Shown piece after piece: positions 35,011-44,940 of a stretch of DNA of 64,000 bases; positions within the stretch are counted from its first letter, which is position 1, and every line of letters starts with the position of its first letter. The translations under genes were made by a program, and so were the position numbers. The DNA comes from Paralteromonas sediminis. Its GTDB lineage: Bacteria; Pseudomonadota; Gammaproteobacteria; Enterobacterales; Alteromonadaceae. The notes beneath the pieces were generated by a model. It was not told where the DNA came from. It ran no database searches and worked only from the letters and a program-made list of their open reading frames with translations. Location of the stretch: positions 620,001 through 684,000 of the forward strand of contig NZ_RPOK01000002.1 in NCBI RefSeq assembly GCF_003820355.1, given 5' to 3'.

Positions 35011-35377
35011 ATGCCGCCAGTTTATACTCATCATCTTTGTAGTCTTTTAATGACTTGGCAAGCAAGCGTTTAATTTTATCACACGCCTTTACTCCTCTGT
35101 GATCACGGGGATAGTAGACCTGCTCAATAATGTCTTTGTTACTGTTAACCAAAAAAGCTGCCAGCTTTTGTTTCTTGTCGGGTAAAGAAACCGTAAAACA
35201 CCACAATGCTTCGCCTCCATTAAGGCGTTCAATTTCTCTGTAAAAACAAAACGGCAACCCGCATGTAGCCGCATCAGACTGAACATATTGCTTACGACAG
35301 ATAAAAGGCGTGTTCTGGGAATACGCATTCACGCCGTATTTGCTAATTAACTTGTCTACATGTTTAAGACCTGTCAT
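35009..35377 (-). CDS. hypothetical protein, unrecognised
   Basis: This 122-residue basic protein has no signal peptide or membrane segment. GAGGTG stands ahead of the ATG, so it looks like a real gene. It holds four Cys (CRK, CGLPFC, WCF in order), which might bind metal, and a Lys-rich C terminus (KIKRLLAKSLKDYKDDEYK). I do not recognise a family. It sits alone between the TonB receptor and the RND efflux genes. Confidence 0.65.
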   Translation of the reverse strand: MTGLKHVDKLISKYGVNAYSQNTPFICRKQYVQSDAATCGLPFCFYREIERLNGGEALWCFTVSLPDKKQKLAAFLVNSNKDIIEQVYYPRDHRGVKACDKIKRLLAKSLKDYKDDEYKLAA

Positions 35378-35451
35378 GGCTACACCTCGAATACTGTTTA
35401 TATATACAGTATAGGCATATTTGATTATATTTCAAGCAAAAAAATAGCCGC

Positions 35452-38400
35452 TTATTTAGCGGCTACGTTGGCAGAAAAGTCTCTTGAATCGTCATTGTCA
35501 GGGGTTCGCTTACGGAACATACCCTTCACATCGTCGAGAATGAGATAAAGAGAAGGCACCAGCAAGAGTGTGATCACGGTAGCAAACAAAATACCAAATG
35601 CCAGTGATATCGCCATAGGAATGACGATTTGAGCCTGAAGACTGCGCTCCAGAACGATTGGCATTAATCCCATAAACGTAGTCAGTGACGTCAGTATAAT
35701 GGCCCTAAACCTTTGTGTGCCTGCACTGATGGCTGCGTCCACAAGACGCATGCCTTCTTTGCGTGCGCGGTTCACAAAATCAACCATGATAAGACTGTCG
35801 TTTACCACTACCCCACTCAACGCAATGATGCCACATATTGATAATACACTTACCGCTTTACCTAACAACAGATGTCCGACAATGGCACCAACAATACCAA
35901 AAGGGATCACTGACATAATAATGAGTGGCTGCGAATATGATTTGAGTGGAATGGCCAACAACGCATAAATGGCGAACATGGCGAACAACATGCCAAGCGC
36001 TAGCGATGTGAGTGCCTCAGCCTGCTCTCTGGAGTTTCCTTGAAGTTGGAAGTCCACTTCTGGATAACGCTCAAGTAGATCAGGGATAGTATTGCTAACA
36101 ACATCCCCAGTCACTTCACCTGGATCGATTCTGTTTTTGTCTACTTTGGCTGTGACTGTCACTGAACGTTGGCCGTCGACCCTGATGATAGAATCAAACC
36201 CCTTCCCTAATGACATAATGCCCACTTCTTCAAATGGCACATCGTCGCCATTTGGGGCGCGAACACGCATATTCTCTAAGTGTCCAATAGAATTACGCTC
36301 CTCAAGCGGGTATCGCACCATGACTTTAACTTCTTCGTCATCTCTTTGAACGCGCTGTACTTCAGCCCCATAGAACCCAAAGCGAACCTGCTGGCCTAAT
36401 TGCTGAAGCGTAATGCCAAGGGCTTCCGCCTGTGGTGTCAAATCGAGCTGTATTTCATCGCTGCCGCCGGAGAACGTGTCATTGATGTCAGACACGCCTG
36501 TGTAGCTATACAGCGCCTCTTTAAGGTCATTACTGATAGCTCTAAGTTCATCAATATCGTGAGAGGTAAATTCAAAACTCAGGTCTGCACCGCCTCCAGG
36601 TCCGCCAGGATTACCGATGCTCAGTGTTCTTACACCGGGTATTTCAACCATTTGCTCACGCCACAGCTCATGAATTTCAGAGTCACTCAGTTCACGGGTC
36701 TCACCCTTAGTTAGCTCAACAAACACAGACCCCGCCAAATCACCTTCATCGAACGCAATAGAGTGTTTGACCACACCACTACCCGAATCATTGGCGACCT
36801 TGTTATCCATTTTTTCCATCGAATCTAACAGCGCAATCATGGCTTTGTCGCGCTGCTTGGTAGACGATCCTGGTTCCATCTCAACGCTGGCAAACATAAA
36901 ATCACTGGGGATATCGGGGAAGAAAACAAAGCGCACCAAGCCCCCACCGAATAGACCCACGGTAAGAATTAACATTGCGATAAAACTGGATAAGGTAATG
37001 TAACGATTCTCTACTGCTTTGCGTAAAAACGGGGCATATTTGTTATTGATAAATACCTTAATACCCTCACTGAAGAAATCTCTGAATTTCTGCAGACGAT
37101 TGGCTTTAGCCGGGTCGTAAGGTTTAAGCTTCATATGCACTAAATGAGCAGGCAAAATCAACTTTGACTCCACCAGCGAAAATGCCAGACAAATAATGAC
37201 AACCAGACCAATAGTTTTCCAAATCACCCCAAATGGACCTGACACCATCAGCATGGGGGTAAATGCGGCAATGGTTGTGAGTACGCCAAACGTGGCAGGC
37301 ATAGCCACTTTCTTAACACCTTTAATGACATTTTCTGTGGTGTGGCCATTTTTATCTATCTCAGAATAAGCCGACTCCCCCATGATAATGGCATCATCTA
37401 CCACTATACCCAGCACAAGGATAAAGGCGAAAAGACTGAGCAGGTTAATTGACACACCAAACATATCCAATGGCATAAACAATAGTGTTCCGAGGAAGCA
37501 AACCGGCAATCCAACAATCACCCAAAAGGCGAGTTTGATTTTCAGGAACAAGCTGAGCACCAGAAAGACCAACAATGCACCAACAGCCATGTTTTCCAGC
37601 ATCATGTTCAATCTGTCAGCGAGATAAAAAGAGCTATCTCCCCATGTATCCGCATTAATATTGGCTGGGAAATTGGGTTTATTTTCAGCGATGTACCGAT
37701 TGACCTCTTCTGAGATCTGTAAGGCATTTTGATCGCCAACTGACTGCACCCGGATACTTACGGCCGGTTTACCATCAAACACGGCAAATTGATTGTTCTC
37801 AACAAAGCCATCTTCGATACTTGCAACATCACCCAGCTTCACACGTGTGCCATCTTGTTGGGTGAGCAACACAATTTGTGAAAAATCCCATCCGGTATAG
37901 GCTTGCCCTATGGTGCGAAGCAATATATTGCCATTATCTGTCTTGATGGCACCACCAGGCAGATCCACTGATGCCTGACGAACAATACTGACCACTTCAG
38001 AAAAAGTGAGATTGTATTTCTGCAAGGTAACTTCACTTAGCTCAATACTGATTTCATACGCCCGGTCACCCAATACCTGCACAGCAGAGATGCCGGGCAA
38101 ATTAGCAATTTCATCGCGCATAACCTTGGCGAACTCTTTAAGTTCACGCTCAGTGGCATCGCCATACACAGATATCCATATGACGTCTTGCTGAATTTTT
38201 TGCCGGTAGACAACAGGTTTTTCAGTATTTGCGGGAAAACTGGGAATAGCATCAACCTGCACTTTTACTTCATCAAGTACAGACTCTACATCATAGTCTT
38301 CTTCCACCTCGATGCTTACTGTCCCCATTCCCTCCACCGAAGTAGAGGTAATCTTTTTGATCCCTTCTATGTTTTCTACGGCTTCTTCAATCTTGAGGAT

Positions 38401-38610
38401 AACCCCTTCTTCGACCTCCTGCGGTGCAGCACCAAGGTAAGGCACACGAACCTGCACGAGTTGTATATCAAAATTAGGGAAAATCTGCTTTTGAATGGTC
38501 AGTGCACCATAAAGCCCACCCACGATCAAAATCCACATAAGTAGGTTTGCCGCAACGCTATTGCGTGCAAACCAGGCAATTACCCCATTATGGGTATCAA
38601 TTTGACTCAT
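35452..38610 (-). CDS. RND efflux permease (AcrB/HAE1-like superfamily)
   Basis: This inner-membrane proton-driven exporter has 1052 residues, the usual size. There is one membrane helix near residue 25 and six after each of two large periplasmic loops. The TM4 motif GIVVDDAIIMGESAYSEI (about 400) carries the proton-relay Asp pair; SGVVVNDSLIMVDFVNRA is its counterpart in the second half. It forms a tripartite pump with the adaptor gene directly upstream (one-base overlap) and an outer-membrane channel encoded elsewhere. Substrate unknown. Confidence 0.95.
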   Translation of the reverse strand: MSQIDTHNGVIAWFARNSVAANLLMWILIVGGLYGALTIQKQIFPNFDIQLVQVRVPYLGAAPQEVEEGVILKIEEAVENIEGIKKITSTSVEGMGTVSIEVEEDYDVESVLDEVKVQVDAIPSFPANTEKPVVYRQKIQQDVIWISVYGDATERELKEFAKVMRDEIANLPGISAVQVLGDRAYEISIELSEVTLQKYNLTFSEVVSIVRQASVDLPGGAIKTDNGNILLRTIGQAYTGWDFSQIVLLTQQDGTRVKLGDVASIEDGFVENNQFAVFDGKPAVSIRVQSVGDQNALQISEEVNRYIAENKPNFPANINADTWGDSSFYLADRLNMMLENMAVGALLVFLVLSLFLKIKLAFWVIVGLPVCFLGTLLFMPLDMFGVSINLLSLFAFILVLGIVVDDAIIMGESAYSEIDKNGHTTENVIKGVKKVAMPATFGVLTTIAAFTPMLMVSGPFGVIWKTIGLVVIICLAFSLVESKLILPAHLVHMKLKPYDPAKANRLQKFRDFFSEGIKVFINNKYAPFLRKAVENRYITLSSFIAMLILTVGLFGGGLVRFVFFPDIPSDFMFASVEMEPGSSTKQRDKAMIALLDSMEKMDNKVANDSGSGVVKHSIAFDEGDLAGSVFVELTKGETRELSDSEIHELWREQMVEIPGVRTLSIGNPGGPGGGADLSFEFTSHDIDELRAISNDLKEALYSYTGVSDINDTFSGGSDEIQLDLTPQAEALGITLQQLGQQVRFGFYGAEVQRVQRDDEEVKVMVRYPLEERNSIGHLENMRVRAPNGDDVPFEEVGIMSLGKGFDSIIRVDGQRSVTVTAKVDKNRIDPGEVTGDVVSNTIPDLLERYPEVDFQLQGNSREQAEALTSLALGMLFAMFAIYALLAIPLKSYSQPLIIMSVIPFGIVGAIVGHLLLGKAVSVLSICGIIALSGVVVNDSLIMVDFVNRARKEGMRLVDAAISAGTQRFRAIILTSLTTFMGLMPIVLERSLQAQIVIPMAISLAFGILFATVITLLLVPSLYLILDDVKGMFRKRTPDNDDSRDFSANVAAK

Positions 38611-39836
38611 CAGTTAGCCTCCGCAGTATCTATTGCGCTTGCCTCTTCTGCCTGATCATTTTTTTGAGGTTCTTCGATTTCAGGTTCATCACCTGGCAAT
38701 CGAACCTTCATACCATTATAGGGATTAGGCACGGCGCTGACGGCAACTTTTTCACCAGAGTTCAGGCCCTCACTGATGTATACCCGCTCTGCGTCTGTTC
38801 TGGCGACTTGTACAGGCTTGATAGCAATCTCTCTCTCATCGGAAACTGTTAATACTGTGTTGTCCAGTCTGAGCAGATTCCTTGGCAGAACAATGACATT
38901 CTCTGACCGCGTCCCGCTGATCACTGCTTCGACAAACTGACCAAATCTAAGCGGTGCGGCGTCATTGCCACTATTAATACGGTATGGGTCCTCCACTTCG
39001 ACCACGGCATACATCACCCGGCTACCTGCGTCCATCACCCCTTCACTACGCACCAATCTGCCTGACCATACCCGCTCTCGACCGGCTACATCGGCTTTTA
39101 ATTGAACTGGATTGTTTGACTCAACACCGGCACTTAAATCTAAAAAGGCCAGATCAGAATTTGCTAACGGTAAACGTACTTCGGCGACATCGGTCGAGTA
39201 CACTTCACCAACAATTGAGCCCACTGGTAGAAACTGCCCCACATCAACGTCACGCTTAACCACTATGCCGTTATACGGTGCCCTTACCTCTGTGCGCGCG
39301 AGATTACGCATTGCTCTTTCATATTTAGCTTCTGCAGCCTTTACATTGGCTTGTTCTCTGGCGAGTTGAGGTTTACGCAAGCCTAGTGCAGGTGGCGTTG
39401 AATTATTGAGTGCCTTCCAGTCTTCTTCGGCCACTTTCCCCCTGGCTTTTTCTTCTTCCAATGAAGCACGGGCCTGCGCCAATTCGGCTTCTGCCAATTT
39501 AAGATCAGTTAAAAAGTCATCTTGTTCTAACGTTACCAGAATGTCGCCTTGTTTGAAAAAGCCACCCGCTTGGAAAACCGAAGACACACTCACAACTTTT
39601 CCACTCACTTGAGTACTAATACGGGTATGATTTTTTGGTTGCACATTACCTTGAGAAAACACCACAAATTCAACGGGTTCACGGAAAACCTCTTGTGCTT
39701 CAACAAGAAAAGCCTTTTCAACAACCTCTTCTTTCTCTGGCGGTTTGCGCATATTAATCATGACAAACGCCACGATCACGGCAATGATGATAATGGCAAA
39801 CGGCAACGCAGACTTGACCATCGATGTTTTTTTCAT
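38610..39836 (-). CDS. RND efflux periplasmic adaptor (membrane fusion protein)
   Basis: This 408-residue adaptor has an N-terminal membrane anchor (residues 11-28), a lipoyl-like half (VSGKVVSVSSVFQAGGFFKQ, about 75), a coiled-coil hairpin (about 105-180, rich in Ala/Glu/Arg), the second lipoyl half (RAPYNGIVVKRDVDVGQFLP, about 190) and beta-barrel domains. The C terminus is acidic. AAGGGA stands ahead of the ATG. It links the permease to an outer-membrane factor. No regulator gene is adjacent. Confidence 0.93.
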   Translation of the reverse strand: MKKTSMVKSALPFAIIIIAVIVAFVMINMRKPPEKEEVVEKAFLVEAQEVFREPVEFVVFSQGNVQPKNHTRISTQVSGKVVSVSSVFQAGGFFKQGDILVTLEQDDFLTDLKLAEAELAQARASLEEEKARGKVAEEDWKALNNSTPPALGLRKPQLAREQANVKAAEAKYERAMRNLARTEVRAPYNGIVVKRDVDVGQFLPVGSIVGEVYSTDVAEVRLPLANSDLAFLDLSAGVESNNPVQLKADVAGRERVWSGRLVRSEGVMDAGSRVMYAVVEVEDPYRINSGNDAAPLRFGQFVEAVISGTRSENVIVLPRNLLRLDNTVLTVSDEREIAIKPVQVARTDAERVYISEGLNSGEKVAVSAVPNPYNGMKVRLPGDEPEIEEPQKNDQAEEASAIDTAEAN

Positions 39837-40001
39837 TCCCTTACCCTAGATATCTAATTAATTTTTATAGTTTTTTTTGTAGCCTAATATTACAAGAATA
39901 CAGCAAATAACGCGCGATTACTTTTGTTAATAATTATTACAAAGATAGCCTTTTATCGTGTGATATTTGTGACTAACGTATGTACTTTTTGGAGCTTTCC
40001 C

Positions 40002-40361
40002 ATGTTACGCCTTTTAAACAGAATTGCAGTCATTCTTTCTCCGCTCAGATATTTCATATTGTTGGTATCTTTATTCTCATTAGGCGCAGTAGTCAGTATT
40101 ATCTTCAATCAATCTGTTGATACAGATGTGTACCTGCCAGCCTTGATAACATTGTTTGGTTGGAGCTGTTGCCTGTTTGGTATCGTATCCTGGTTTACTG
40201 AGTTACCCGAACATCACAGTTGGCAACATGGTTTTTTTACCCGCCAAAGGCTTCGAATAAAGCGCTCGCTTGCCTGGTTACTAGGGTTGTTATTTACCCT
40301 CTGCTCAACAGGGTTGCTTTATCTGACCTATTCTTCTGTAAGATTAAGCCTTATCTCGTAA
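40002..40361 (+). CDS. small inner-membrane protein, unknown function
   Basis: This 119-residue protein has three clear hydrophobic segments: about 15-38 (YFILLVSLFSLGAVVSII), 45-65 (LPALITLFGWSCCLFGIV) and 90-112 (SLAWLLGLLFTLCSTGLL), with basic residues between the last two. The frame is open back to 39924, but the ATG at 40002 follows GGAG and lacks the extra N-terminal hydrophobic stretch. I do not recognise a family. It is divergent from the RND adaptor. Confidence 0.68.
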   Translation: MLRLLNRIAVILSPLRYFILLVSLFSLGAVVSIIFNQSVDTDVYLPALITLFGWSCCLFGIVSWFTELPEHHSWQHGFFTRQRLRIKRSLAWLLGLLFTLCSTGLLYLTYSSVRLSLIS

Positions 40362-40601
40362 TTTATAATACCGACCGTTCAATTTACACCTGCACAAATT
40401 GGCAACAAATACGCATAGAAGAGGCACCACCTATATCCAATATTATCAATAGGTTACATTAACCTTGTTAACGCCTTGTAAACAACAAAACCTACCCTAA
40501 ATTTGCAGCTAAACTATTAATAAAGATTTAACACTAATTTACTTGATTTGATTATTTTTTGTGCATTATGGTTAGCGTGTCAGAAACAAGGGGAGCCAGA
40601 T

Positions 40602-40910
40602 ATGAGTCTGAAAAAAAGCTATTTAAAATCAAAGCCAGTATGTAAAGTCACCTTTCGCCTGAGCAGCGAAGAAGCAAAGGCTGCGAACAGTGTAAAACTA
40701 GTAGGAGAGTTTAATGATTGGGACGATACGGTTTCGCCCATGAAGAAACTCAAAAGCGGCGAGTTCACACAAACCGTCGATTTAGAGGTAGGGAAAAACT
40801 ATCAGTTTCGTTATCTGCTGAACGAGTCAGAATGGGAAAACGACTGGCATGCCGACGCATATGTGCCTAATGGCATGCCAGGAGAAGACAATTCGGTTGT
40901 GAGCGTGTAG
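40602..40910 (+). CDS. small isoamylase-N/CBM48-like E-set protein
   Basis: This 102-residue protein consists of one early-set immunoglobulin-like domain. CKVTFRLSSEEAKAANSVKLV, then GEFNDWDDTVSPMKKL (about 38-53) and YQFRYLLNESEWENDWHADA, are typical of the glycogen-binding CBM48/AMPK-beta-like fold found at the start of branching enzymes and isoamylases. Here it stands alone. It may bind glycogen or another glucan or a partner protein. The ATG at 40602 has AAGGGGAG ahead; an upstream in-frame ATG at 40548 is less likely. Confidence 0.82.
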   Translation: MSLKKSYLKSKPVCKVTFRLSSEEAKAANSVKLVGEFNDWDDTVSPMKKLKSGEFTQTVDLEVGKNYQFRYLLNESEWENDWHADAYVPNGMPGEDNSVVSV

Positions 40911-40922
40911 CCCACGCAACGA

Positions 40923-40950
40923 GGAAAGTGCACCTTAAAGTGCGCTTTCC
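40923..40950. terminator. hairpin at the convergent ends of the CBM48-like gene and etfA
   Basis: GGAAAGTGCAC pairs with GTGCGCTTTCC with one wobble position around CTTAAA. It covers the etfA stop. The T tract is poor, so function as a terminator is uncertain. Confidence 0.45.
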
Positions 40951-41873
40951 AGTTCCGGTAATACCTCGAACAAGTCGCCAACAAGCCCATAGTCGGCAAC
41001 TTGAAAGATAGGAGCTTCTTCGTCTTTGTTGATAGCAACTATTACTTTGGAATCTTTCATGCCCGCAAGATGCTGAATGGCGCCAGAAATTCCCACTGCG
41101 ATGTAAAGCTGCGGCGCAACAATCTTACCTGTTTGCCCAACCTGCATGTCATTCGGTACAAAACCAGCATCAACCGCGGCTCGCGAGGCACCGATGCCGG
41201 CATTGAGTTTATCGGCAATACCTTCCAACAAGGCAAAGTTTTCGCCGTTTTGCATACCACGACCGCCAGAAATAATAACGTCTGCTGCCGTAAGTTCCGG
41301 GCGCTCAGATTCTGTTAACTGCGCAGATACGAATGACGACTTCTCAGACGCGCCACTACTCTGTAAATTTTCGATACTGGCACTGCCCTCGGCATCAGCA
41401 GCATCGAAAGCGGAAGCTCTTACTGTCAGTACTTTTACGGTATCTGATGTTTTCACAGTGGCAATAGCATTACCCGCATAAATAGGTCTGACAAAGGTGT
41501 TGTCAGATTCTATCTCGATGACGTCTGAGATCTGCGCCACGTCAAGCAATGCTGCCACGCGCGGCATAAAGTTTTTACCGGTTGTTGTTGCAGCAGCCAA
41601 AATATGGCTAAAGCCAGACGCATTATCCAGTACCAGCTTGGATACAGATTCAGCCAATTGATGCTCGTAAGCGGCATCATCGGCTACTAATACTTTCGAC
41701 ACGCCTGAAATCTTAGCGGCTTCATCTGCAACTTGTGAACAGCTCAAACCCGCCACCAAAACGACAATATCACTGCCATTTGATTGCGCAATTTTAGTAG
41801 CTGCATTGACCAGTTTATGGGTTTCTGCTTTTAACTGTGCGTTATCGTGCTCTGCATATACTAAGATACTCAT
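40935..41873 (-). CDS. etfA: electron transfer flavoprotein, alpha subunit
   Basis: EtfA (312 residues) with EtfB forms the FAD-containing carrier that takes electrons from acyl-CoA dehydrogenases. The C-terminal FAD domain is clear: [20 protein letters not shown] (about 195), [13 protein letters not shown] (about 228) and [20 protein letters not shown] (about 263-282). It overlaps etfB by ATGA. Partners in this window are FadE, the 60 kb acyl-CoA dehydrogenase and ETF-QO. Confidence 0.95.
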   Translation of the reverse strand: MSILVYAEHDNAQLKAETHKLVNAATKIAQSNGSDIVVLVAGLSCSQVADEAAKISGVSKVLVADDAAYEHQLAESVSKLVLDNASGFSHILAAATTTGKNFMPRVAALLDVAQISDVIEIESDNTFVRPIYAGNAIATVKTSDTVKVLTVRASAFDAADAEGSASIENLQSSGASEKSSFVSAQLTESERPELTAADVIISGGRGMQNGENFALLEGIADKLNAGIGASRAAVDAGFVPNDMQVGQTGKIVAPQLYIAVGISGAIQHLAGMKDSKVIVAINKDEEAPIFQVADYGLVGDLFEVLPELESAL

Positions 41874-42622
41874 GAAATCACCTTCGCTTCGTTTTTAAGC
41901 TTGTCTACTAACTGAGCCACACTGTCTACCTTAATACCACCTTCACGTTGTGCAGGCGGCGTGACTTTAATGACTTCAACATTTGAGCTTAGTGCAACAC
42001 CAAAATCTTCTGCGGCCTTAACGTCTAATGGCTTGCGTTTGGCTTTCATGATGTTAGGCAGTGAGGCATAGCGAGGCTCATTTAATCGCAGATCAGTCGT
42101 TACAATGGCTGGCAGTGATAAGCATACCGTTTGCAAACCACCATCAACTTCACGTGTTACTTTTGCCTTGCCATCTTCAACAACAACCTCAGAGGCAAAC
42201 GTGCCCTGCGGCAAATCACACAATGCCGCCAGCATCTGGCCAGTTTGATTGTTATCAGAGTCAATGGATTGCTTTCCTAAAATGACCAAATCAGGTGTTT
42301 CCTGTTCAACCACTTTGCTCAGCAACTTAGCAATTTGAAGTGAATCAAGGCTTGCTGACGTTTCAATTTGAATACCTCTGTCGGCCCCCAACGCCAGTGC
42401 TGTTCTAATTTGTTCCTGACAGGCTTTATCACCAACAGAAACCACAACAACCTCGGTTGCCTGGCCTTTTTCTTTCAGCCTAACGGCTTCTTCAACGGCA
42501 ATTTCGCAAAACGGATTGATGGCCATTTTCGTATTGGCAAGATCAACGCCAGTGCAGTCAGGTTTGACTCTAACCTTCACGTTGTAATCAATGGCTCGTT
42601 TAACGGGTACAAGTATTTTCAT
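41870..42622 (-). CDS. etfB: electron transfer flavoprotein, beta subunit
   Basis: The 250-residue EtfB begins [20 protein letters not shown] and shows [20 protein letters not shown] (about 33-52), [12 protein letters not shown] and [19 protein letters not shown]. The last is followed by the conserved dehydrogenase-docking loop region near residue 195. The frame extends up to 42670, but the start at 42622 matches the family. Transcription probably starts at the divergent promoter with ETF-QO, where a perfect palindrome sits at 42737-42754. Confidence 0.95.
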   Translation of the reverse strand: MKILVPVKRAIDYNVKVRVKPDCTGVDLANTKMAINPFCEIAVEEAVRLKEKGQATEVVVVSVGDKACQEQIRTALALGADRGIQIETSASLDSLQIAKLLSKVVEQETPDLVILGKQSIDSDNNQTGQMLAALCDLPQGTFASEVVVEDGKAKVTREVDGGLQTVCLSLPAIVTTDLRLNEPRYASLPNIMKAKRKPLDVKAAEDFGVALSSNVEVIKVTPPAQREGGIKVDSVAQLVDKLKNEAKVIS

Positions 42623-42724
42623 TATGACCTCATTAAGCTGTAGGGTAAGGTTGTTATGAAAGCAATACATCTGAATTTTGTGCTAATTCGCTAAATCAGA
42701 AGTATTAACAACATAAGAATTTGG

Positions 42725-42766
42725 AATGTACTTACTGTTGACGTAAACGTCAACCTGAATTACCTT
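42725..42766. promoter_or_regulatory. symmetric divergent promoter/operator of etfBA and ETF-QO
   Basis: GTTGACGTAAACGTCAAC (42737-42754) is a perfect inverted repeat with two central bases. Each arm contains TTGACG, a good -35 hexamer, facing outwards. On the minus strand it is followed at a 17-base spacing by TACATT (42725-42730) toward etfB. On the plus strand it is followed at 17 bases by TACCTT (42761-42766) toward the ETF-QO gene. A protein bound here would control both. From memory it resembles operators of the MerR-type regulator LiuR of branched-chain amino acid and fatty acid catabolism; this is not verified. Confidence 0.7.
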
Positions 42767-42814
42767 CTTGTCCAATATAGTGCGTAAAAAATAGTATAAA
42801 TAGAGGGCTTTTGT

Positions 42815-44440
42815 ATGGAACGTGAATCGATGGAGTTCGATGTCGTTATTGTTGGAGCCGGTCCTTCGGGTCTGTCAACCGCCATTAAACTGATGCAGTT
42901 AGCGCAAAGTGCAGAACAAGAGCTGATGGTGTGTGTTGTCGAAAAGGGCTCTGAAGTAGGTGCGCATATTTTGTCTGGTGCCGTATTCGAAACACGCGCG
43001 CTGGATGAGCTTATCCCCGACTGGAAAGAAAAAGGCGCGCCGCTCAACACGCCAGTAACGGGTGACGATATTTACCTTCTTCGTGACGAACAGAAAGCCA
43101 CAAAGTTACCTTCGCCGATTACACCAAAAACCATGCACAATGACGGTAACTATATTGTTTCTATGGGTAATGTTTGTCGTTGGCTGGCAGAACAGGCTGA
43201 AAGTCTGGGCGTAGAAATTTTCCCAGGATTTGCCGCCTCTGAAGTTTTGTACAATGATGATGGTAGTGTAGCCGGTGTCATTACTGGTGACATGGGAATT
43301 GCTGCAGATGGTAGTCAAAAAGATGGTTATATGCCAGGTATGGAATTACGAGCAAAAACCACCGTTTTTGCAGAGGGCTGTCGAGGCCATCTTGGCAAAG
43401 AATTAATTGCAAAATACGCACTGGATGAAGGTAAATCACCACAGCATTACGCTATTGGGTTTAAAGAAATCTGGGATATTCCCGCATCGCAACATCAGCC
43501 AGGCCTAGTTGTACACACGGCGGGATGGCCGTTAACAGATGCTACCGGCGGGAGCTATCTCTACCATGCTGAAAACAACCAGGTCTTCGTAGGACTCATC
43601 GTTGACCTTAATTACAAAAACCCCCATTTAAGTCCATTTGATGAATTCCAGAGGTTGAAACATCACCCTCTCATCAGCGGAACCTTAAAGGGTGGCAAGC
43701 GAGTCAGTTATGGTGCGCGTGCTATTGCAAAAGGCGGCTTTAATTCACTGCCCAAAATGACGTTCCCCGGTGGTATGTTAGTAGGATGCAACGCCGGTAC
43801 ACTTAATTTTGCCAAAATAAAAGGTAATCACACAGCGATGAAGTCAGGCATGCTTGCTGCGGAAGCCATCTTCAATCAATTAAACGACACACAAACCGAA
43901 GCGCTATTTAAACAATCCTGGCTCTACGATGAGCTGTATCGGTCAAGAAATTTTGGTCCCGCTATTCATAAATTAGGTACCTTCTGGGGTGGTGTCTTTA
44001 ACACCATTGATCAGAATATTTTTTCCGGCAAGTGGCCAGGCACCCTGGTCGATTTACACCAGGACCATGCCGAATTAGGTGAAGCCAGTCATTATACTAA
44101 AATTACTTATCCAAAACCCGATGGTGAATTGAGTTTTGATAAGTTATCGTCTGTTTTTCTTTCAAATACTAACCACGAAGAAGACCAGCCTTGTCATTTG
44201 CAAATTAAAGATAACGCGATTCCCATCTCAGTTAATTTGCCAAAATACGACGAACCCGCACAGCGTTATTGCCCAGCCGGGGTTTATGAAATTGTGAATG
44301 ATGAAAATAATGATCCGCAACTGCAAATTAATTCACAAAACTGCGTACATTGTAAAACCTGTGATATTAAAGATCCCAGTCAAAATATTCGTTGGGTGGT
44401 ACCAGAAGGCGCTGGTGGTCCTAATTATCCCAACATGTAA
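42815..44440 (+). CDS. electron transfer flavoprotein-ubiquinone oxidoreductase
   Basis: ETF-QO (541 residues) moves electrons from reduced ETF into the quinone pool at the inner membrane. The FAD motif VVIVGAGPSGLSTAIKLMQL is at about residues 9-28. SGAVFETRALDELIPDW, ILSGAVF and the quinone-site region GCNAGTLNFAKIKG (about 325) fit the family. The C terminus carries the 4Fe-4S ligands in RYCPAGVYE and NCVHCKTCDIKDPSQNI. It is divergent from etfBA and shares the symmetric promoter region. Confidence 0.95.
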   Translation: MERESMEFDVVIVGAGPSGLSTAIKLMQLAQSAEQELMVCVVEKGSEVGAHILSGAVFETRALDELIPDWKEKGAPLNTPVTGDDIYLLRDEQKATKLPSPITPKTMHNDGNYIVSMGNVCRWLAEQAESLGVEIFPGFAASEVLYNDDGSVAGVITGDMGIAADGSQKDGYMPGMELRAKTTVFAEGCRGHLGKELIAKYALDEGKSPQHYAIGFKEIWDIPASQHQPGLVVHTAGWPLTDATGGSYLYHAENNQVFVGLIVDLNYKNPHLSPFDEFQRLKHHPLISGTLKGGKRVSYGARAIAKGGFNSLPKMTFPGGMLVGCNAGTLNFAKIKGNHTAMKSGMLAAEAIFNQLNDTQTEALFKQSWLYDELYRSRNFGPAIHKLGTFWGGVFNTIDQNIFSGKWPGTLVDLHQDHAELGEASHYTKITYPKPDGELSFDKLSSVFLSNTNHEEDQPCHLQIKDNAIPISVNLPKYDEPAQRYCPAGVYEIVNDENNDPQLQINSQNCVHCKTCDIKDPSQNIRWVVPEGAGGPNYPNM

Positions 44441-44520
44441 CAATTTTTAATTAAGTCAATCGTTTTTAAATAATTGTTCATTATAATTAGGCTTTCAAAA
44501 TATAGGTATTGAGAAGAAAA

Positions 44521-44919
44521 ATGACTGAATTTTTAGACATACTTACACATGGACGACGTCTACAAGGGGCAGTGAAAAACTTGTCAATTGAAGAACTTGA
44601 ATCAGTTCTTGGCAAACTGGAATCATTAATTGAAAAAAGAAAGCAGTTAGCAAAAGAAGAAAAAGCAAAACAGAAAGAAAAACTTGAAAAAATTGCATTA
44701 ATTAAAAAGCAAATGCAGGAAGCTGGTGTAGATATCTCTGATTTAGAATCAGAAACTAACGCACCGAAATTAAAGAAAAAGGGTAAAAAACGCCCTGTAA
44801 AATACCGTCTGAAAGACAATGATGGAAATACACACGAATGGACAGGCATAGGTAGAATGCCAGTGGTTTATAAAAAAGCCTTGGAATCGGGCCAAAAGCT
44901 GAGCGATTTTGCAATTTAA
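44521..44919 (+). CDS. H-NS family nucleoid-associated protein
   Basis: This 132-residue H-NS-type protein has an N-terminal oligomerisation helix region (about 1-60), a highly charged Lys/Glu coiled coil (about 40-70), a basic linker (LKKKGKKRPVKY) and the C-terminal DNA-binding domain. Its AT-hook-like motif is EWTGIGRMPVVYKKALESG, close to the TWTGQGRTP form of E. coli. It silences AT-rich, often horizontally acquired, DNA. The start is ATG 44521; a TTG 12 bases upstream is less likely. A terminator follows. Confidence 0.93.
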   Translation: MTEFLDILTHGRRLQGAVKNLSIEELESVLGKLESLIEKRKQLAKEEKAKQKEKLEKIALIKKQMQEAGVDISDLESETNAPKLKKKGKKRPVKYRLKDNDGNTHEWTGIGRMPVVYKKALESGQKLSDFAI

Positions 44920-44940
44920 CTCCTTGATATGAAAATAGGT

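Noticed and set aside
36092-37627. Several 80-100 codon plus-strand frames within the RND permease gene
   Set aside because: They are opposite-strand shadows of a well-supported 1052-residue gene.
35452-39836. Heavy-metal (CzcA-type) efflux system
   Set aside because: I see no metal-binding His/Cys clusters and the adaptor has no metal-binding N terminus; a drug or lipid-type RND is more likely but not proven.
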